DNA from: a virus
Reading direction: 5' to 3' (one strand)
IMG/VR virus record: IMGVR_UViG_3300008119_000046
Coordinates: 1 to 37,251 of that record
Length of the DNA stretch: 37,251 bases
In this document: in pieces, positions 34,017-37,251 of the stretch
How positions within the stretch are numbered: position 1 is the first letter of the stretch
Layout of the letters: each line of letters opens with the position of its first letter
The notes under the pieces: model-generated
Told to the model about the DNA's origin: nothing
What the model saw: the letters and a program-made list of their open reading frames with translations, nothing else
The model's database searches: none
Position numbers and translations under genes: made by a program

Positions 34017-34047
34017 GCCTACCAACTCCTACTCTGAGGTGGTCGGC
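34017..34047 (-). other. intergenic hairpin with conserved loop (copy 2)
   Basis: On minus-strand RNA, GCCGACCA pairs with TGGTAGGC (one G-A mismatch) around a 15-base loop containing CCTCAGAGTAGGA, followed by TTTAC. The loop is shared with the hairpin at 84-112 while the stem is different. It sits between the SSB-like gene stop and the small membrane protein gene. Confidence 0.5.
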
Positions 34048-34057
34048 AGGCAGTTAT

Positions 34058-34375
34058 CTAGAAGGGAGCGTCACCAGACGGAGCTTTCTTAGTAGACTTC
34101 TTAGCCGCTGGTTTTTTCGTGGCACGTTTGTCACCTTCGTATTCTTCCAAGGCTAACTCTTCACCGATGATAGACTCGGCAACAGAAGCTTTACCGAAGT
34201 AGTCGGGACTGTTCTCATTACGTTTTTCATCTGACTTAAAGATGCGTAGATTAATTTTAGTACCATCTTCAAACTCAGCAAACCCAGACAAGAAAGACTT
34301 ACCAGATTTAGTTTCTTTAATCCAAAACGCGAGTCGCGCGACGTCAATGTTTTCTTCGTATTGTTTGGTAGACAT
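34058..34375 (-). CDS. single-stranded DNA-binding-like protein
   Basis: 105 aa from ATG 34375 with AAGGAG upstream. Residues 1-60 show an OB-fold-like pattern (ETKSGKSFLSGFAEFEDGTK, then INLRIFKSDEK), a Lys/Ala-rich linker (KKPAAKKSTKK) and a short end DAPF resembling the SSB C-terminal tip that recruits partners. It likely coats ssDNA during replication and recombination beside the exonuclease and annealing protein. The classical tip is DDDIPF, so this one is atypical. Confidence 0.6.
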   Translation of the reverse strand: MSTKQYEENIDVARLAFWIKETKSGKSFLSGFAEFEDGTKINLRIFKSDEKRNENSPDYFGKASVAESIIGEELALEEYEGDKRATKKPAAKKSTKKAPSGDAPF

Positions 34376-34387
34376 GGTAGGTACTCC

Positions 34388-34819
34388 TTAAAAGAAATTA
34401 GAATTAGATGGTTTGGTAGTAGACTTGGGGGAAGACTCACGAGGTTTAGCACTAGCTTTCGGTTCGCTGTCATAGTAAGAGGACTCGTAAAGCTTATGAG
34501 CTAACCCGAAGTGACGAGCGAAAGCCTTGACAGTAGCACGTTGTATCGTGTCACAGATGTCAGTAGAGTCAGGATTCTCCACTGCGTTGTTGCGGAAGTC
34601 ACTGATAGCTAACGGGTAGTTACTGTCACCAATAGTAACCGTTACAATGCTGTCAGCAACTGAGTATGATGTTGGTACTGCTAGCTCCTCGTCAGTAAGG
34701 TGAAGGTGAGCGAGTAGCTCCATATCACCCCATGAAATGTAACTCATAGACTGCTTCTCTTTGACGTATTTAGAGAAGTCAACGTCACGTAACTCAAGCC
34801 AGCGTTTTTTGTTAATCAT
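34388..34819 (-). CDS. DUF1071-like single-strand annealing protein
   Basis: 143 aa from ATG 34819, overlapping the previous gene, with GGAG upstream. SMSYISWGDMELLAHL near the start and DTIQRATVKAFARHFGLAHK near the end match the pattern of DUF1071 phage annealing proteins (SWxEAW, then IQRAxVKxxAxxxGL). These pair complementary single strands during phage recombination. It is shorter than most family members and ends in a Ser/Lys/Pro tail (SSPKSTTKPSNSNFF). Pairing with a nearby exonuclease strengthens the call. Confidence 0.6.
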   Translation of the reverse strand: MINKKRWLELRDVDFSKYVKEKQSMSYISWGDMELLAHLHLTDEELAVPTSYSVADSIVTVTIGDSNYPLAISDFRNNAVENPDSTDICDTIQRATVKAFARHFGLAHKLYESSYYDSEPKASAKPRESSPKSTTKPSNSNFF

Positions 34820-34982
34820 CCTGTGTCTCCATGCTGTCTATAATGTTTTGGACATAGTCTTCAATCTCTTTCAAGTTTACCATGCCGCGCGGTAACTTGA
34901 CAATGAGTTCACCGGCTAGTGGTTGAGCGTACGTAACACCACGGTGCTCAAAGATTAGTAGCGGTATGCGAGTAATGTCCAT
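34812..34982 (-). CDS. 56-aa unknown protein between annealer and DUF6378-like gene
   Basis: ATG 34982 overlaps the previous stop (TGATG) and has GGAGG just upstream; the frame ends at TAA 34812, overlapping the next start. The product begins MDITRIPLLIFEHRGVTYAQ and ends with an acidic helix (LKEIEDYVQNIIDSMETQDD). The overlaps on both sides argue strongly for a real gene. No family recognised. Confidence 0.65.
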   Translation of the reverse strand: MDITRIPLLIFEHRGVTYAQPLAGELIVKLPRGMVNLKEIEDYVQNIIDSMETQDD

Positions 34983-35275
34983 CACCAGTCCTCCTTAAAA
35001 AGTTCTTGACGTTTGACCTCAGCTTCGAGAGCCAGGGTTGTATATCCGATAATGTCTTGGTAGTTATCCAGATGTTTGTAACCATCCTTACTAACTAGGC
35101 GACACATTTTTGTGCAGGTCATAGTCATGGCGTTACGTGTCTCATACGGTATGCTTAGCCAGTGAGGACTGGAGCGTAACACGTCTACAAGCTGCTCCAT
35201 TACACGAGCGTTAAGCCAGAACTCGCCGTGAGTCTTACCACGCTCGCTTAGAATCTCTGTCGTTGAGTTTGTCAT
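34982..35275 (-). CDS. DUF6378-like phage protein
   Basis: 97 aa from ATG 35275 with AAAGGAG upstream. The start ILSERGKTHGEFWLNARVME, followed by a helix ending in MTCTKMCRLVSKDGY and then DNYQDIIGYTTLALEAE, matches the pattern of DUF6378, a small helical protein common in phage replication regions with no assigned activity. It is coupled to the next gene by a one-base overlap. Confidence 0.6.
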   Translation of the reverse strand: MTNSTTEILSERGKTHGEFWLNARVMEQLVDVLRSSPHWLSIPYETRNAMTMTCTKMCRLVSKDGYKHLDNYQDIIGYTTLALEAEVKRQELFKEDW

Positions 35276-35284
35276 CCTTCTCCT

Positions 35285-35464
35285 TTATTGTGTGTTGTTG
35301 TACCGTTCGATACTGTCAAAGTAGTCATTAACGTGGTGGCTAACCCAACGAATTGTAGACGGGCTACCATGCTCACACCTGCGAGCTACGTCCTCGTCAA
35401 CGCCGACTGTAACCGCGTACACGCGCCCGTTGATGCGTCGTGTGAACGTCTTAGTGTACATCAT
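35285..35464 (-). CDS. 59-aa unknown protein overlapping the polymerase stop
   Basis: ATG 35464 (or the next codon) lies inside the polymerase end, with TAGGAG 9 bases upstream, and the frame stops at 35285. The product begins MMYTKTFTRRINGRVYAVTV and continues VDEDVARRCEHGS. It fills the gap between polymerase and DUF6378-like genes exactly, with the next start 9 bases away. Basic and soluble; no family recognised. Confidence 0.6.
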   Translation of the reverse strand: MMYTKTFTRRINGRVYAVTVGVDEDVARRCEHGSPSTIRWVSHHVNDYFDSIERYNNTQ

Positions 35465-37202
35465 GCCAGTTATCTCCTACAGTTGCAGTGCCTGTAACCT
35501 TCAGTCCAGGTAACCAAGGTGTGTTATTAACAACATCATCCAGTATAACACGGACTGACTCAGCTTTGTCAAGGTCACACTCAAAAGTAATTTCGTCGTG
35601 AACCGTCATGATAAGGTCAGCCTTACCGAGTAGTCGTTGCCGAGCCTCGATGATAATCATCTTAACGATAGTTGCCTCCGTTGCTTGAATAATAAAGTTG
35701 AATGCTTGACGTTCGGCGCGTCCCTTCAGTCCCCAGTCAGACTCATTGACTTCCGGATACCAGCCACGGCGTCCGTATAAGTCAAAGAGTACACCACGGT
35801 TACTGCGTACAGCTTTGATGATAGTGTCACGTAAGACCTTACCACTAGGGAATAGGGAGTCTTGTGTCTCGAAGAATCCTTTCATCTCTTCCACTGTTGT
35901 ACCGGCAGTGACCGCCGCCTTAGCAGGTGACGCACCGAACAACACAGCAAAGTTAAGTGTCTTGGCTACACCCCTTGGTATGCCCAACACGTCAGCCTTA
36001 GCTTGGTGAGGGTCAGCATTGGGGTTATTGTTGAAGTCTAACCAGAGTGCGTCAGCATCCGGGAACTCCCCGGTATCTACCATGTTGTGTAAGTACCAAG
36101 AATAGATACGCAGTTGAAACTGGTCAAGGTCAATGCTTACCAGCTTGCGTCCCGGCGGAGCAACGAACAGTGAACGAATAACACCACCGATGTCACCCCG
36201 ACTAGGGATGTTTTGAAGGTTCGGTTTGCTACTGCTCAGTCGTCCTGTGCGTGTCACTGTCTGGTTATATGAACCGTGTAGCCTATCATCAGCGTGCGTT
36301 TGTTTAAGCAAGCTTTCTCCGTACGTGGATAACATCTTCGTTACCTTCCGGTACTTAAGGATGATACTAGCCAGCGGGTTACCACACTCCTCAAGTGTGT
36401 CACTGTCTGACTTGTCAAGACCAAGTACATTACCTACTTGTTGTGATGACGCAGGGTTAAACGGTTCCCACATTGCCCACTTGTATTCTTCACCGTGTTC
36501 AATTAGACACCACTTACCAATCTCCGGGTCAGTGCTTACCTGCTCGTCAGGGCGCATACGTTTTGTCTTAGACTTGCGACCTAGCTGTGGAGGTACAGAC
36601 TTTAGAAGTGGGTCATCTAGTAGTGATAACTGCTCAGCCTCCAGTCCTTTTAGTACATCAAACCAACGTTCCTTGTCAACGTATACACCCCGTACTTCCA
36701 TGTCAATGATGCAACGAATAAAGGGTAACTCAACTGAGAAGTACAGAGATTGAAGTGGCTTGATAGATGACAGAAGTTTGTAGTATTCAGTGAACGCTAC
36801 CTCTGTAATCTCTACGTCACGCTTGCAGTACGTACCCATCTGTTCAGTGTATCCGTCATTGAATGGTGTTGACTCAAGCTTAGGGTAGCCGAGCTGTTCA
36901 CCAAGACTAGCTAGTGAGTGTGACTCAGTAGGTGCGACTAAGTAATGAATTAACATTGTGTCATGGAAAGCCTTGATGTTCTGTACACCAATAGACTCAG
37001 CAACCCATAAGTCAAAGGCAGCATTGTGAAATACCGGAACGTACCCATCGTCAATGAAACCTTGAAGTACGTCCTTGATATTATCGGTAACAACTTGGGG
37101 TGGTGCGCCTTGAAGTTTGTACCCAAGACACCACACGTCAGTAAGCTGCCTTTCCACTGCGCCTTCGTTAGTTTCAAAGTCACAGAAGATAAGCTTAGTC
37201 AT
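35451..37202 (-). CDS. family A DNA polymerase with 3'-5' exonuclease domain
   Basis: 583 aa from ATG 37202 with GGGAGG 8 bases upstream. The exonuclease domain shows FCDFET (D8, E10) at the N-terminus, HNAAFD and YCKRDVEIT. The polymerase domain shows TGRLSSSKPNLQNIPSR, motif A VSIDLDQFQLR (D358), motif B KTLNFAVLFG, and motif C TVHDEITFE (D536). It is shorter than T7 gp5 (704 aa) but carries all core motifs. It probably replicates the phage genome. It heads the visible part of the leftward replication arm, overlapping the end of a cut upstream gene. Confidence 0.94.
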   Translation of the reverse strand: MTKLIFCDFETNEGAVERQLTDVWCLGYKLQGAPPQVVTDNIKDVLQGFIDDGYVPVFHNAAFDLWVAESIGVQNIKAFHDTMLIHYLVAPTESHSLASLGEQLGYPKLESTPFNDGYTEQMGTYCKRDVEITEVAFTEYYKLLSSIKPLQSLYFSVELPFIRCIIDMEVRGVYVDKERWFDVLKGLEAEQLSLLDDPLLKSVPPQLGRKSKTKRMRPDEQVSTDPEIGKWCLIEHGEEYKWAMWEPFNPASSQQVGNVLGLDKSDSDTLEECGNPLASIILKYRKVTKMLSTYGESLLKQTHADDRLHGSYNQTVTRTGRLSSSKPNLQNIPSRGDIGGVIRSLFVAPPGRKLVSIDLDQFQLRIYSWYLHNMVDTGEFPDADALWLDFNNNPNADPHQAKADVLGIPRGVAKTLNFAVLFGASPAKAAVTAGTTVEEMKGFFETQDSLFPSGKVLRDTIIKAVRSNRGVLFDLYGRRGWYPEVNESDWGLKGRAERQAFNFIIQATEATIVKMIIIEARQRLLGKADLIMTVHDEITFECDLDKAESVRVILDDVVNNTPWLPGLKVTGTATVGDNWHDVH

Positions 37203-37251
37203 TAGTAGCCTCCCATTTATCTATTACGTTAACAGCGTACCGGACAGAGTT
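37195..37251 (-). CDS. C-terminal fragment of the gene upstream of the polymerase
   Basis: An open frame enters at the right edge and ends NSVRYAVNVIDKWEATND at a stop overlapping the polymerase start by 8 bases. The overlap style matches the rest of the operon. Only 18 residues are visible, so no family can be named. Confidence 0.45.
   Translation of the reverse strand, partial: NSVRYAVNVIDKWEATND

Noticed and set aside
1-37251. Window as a complete circular genome
   Set aside because: Joining the ends would give a 28-codon stub for the left-edge gene, while the right edge carries a better-coupled cut frame; expected genes such as primase-helicase are missing.

Overview
This window is most of the genome of a short-tailed, T7-like (podovirus-type) DNA phage. 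The evidence is the gene order large terminase, portal, scaffold, major capsid protein, tail tube A, tail tube B/nozzle, internal virion proteins and tail fibres, plus a family A DNA polymerase and replication/recombination genes on the other strand. No tRNA, rRNA, insertion sequence, integrase or CRISPR array was seen. The host cannot be read from the sequence. Two leftward promoters of the TTGACA-N17-TAAGAT type imply a bacterial sigma-70-like polymerase. The two-arm layout, the Calx-beta tail protein and the absence of any phage RNA polymerase in the window recall the Pf-WMP3/Pf-WMP4 type of freshwater cyanophage; that is recollection-based inference, not proof.

Layout. (1) 1-920, minus strand: a leftward early cluster with a cut gene at the left edge, a secreted protein and an unknown protein. 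(2) 921-2293: a gene-free control region of about 1.3 kb with tandem leftward promoters, a pyrimidine tract, alternating CA/CG/TA DNA, a 31-bp tandem duplication, hairpins and two operator-like palindromes. (3) 2294-32134, plus strand: a long late arm. It carries small virion or unknown genes, an M15 endolysin, terminase, portal, scaffold, capsid, a head-fibre-like protein, a terminator, tail tube proteins, two tiny membrane proteins, internal virion proteins (one with three cell-wall modules), a Calx-beta tail protein, four related small beta proteins, and a giant internal/ejected protein of about 2,580 residues split by a frame change near 30.70 kb. (4) 32145-32185: a hairpin terminator where the two arms converge. 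(5) 32192-37251, minus strand: DNA polymerase, a DUF6378-like protein, an annealing protein, an SSB-like protein, a small membrane protein, a PD-(D/E)XK exonuclease and small unknown genes, tightly overlapped.

How it fits together. Host polymerase probably starts leftward from the tandem promoters. The minus-strand replication cluster makes DNA with a polymerase, nuclease, annealer and SSB set. The late arm builds the particle and supplies the wall-opening and ejection proteins. The most striking features are: a 29-residue segment shared between a small secreted protein and the N-terminal part of the giant virion protein, suggesting a periplasmic decoy; an ADP-ribosyltransferase-like domain inside the giant protein; an apparently complete lack of GATC; hairpins with a conserved loop but different stems near both ends of the window; and a tandem family of tail proteins sharing an N-terminal leader.

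The window is probably not the whole genome. No RNA polymerase, primase-helicase or recognisable small terminase was found, and both edges cut genes.
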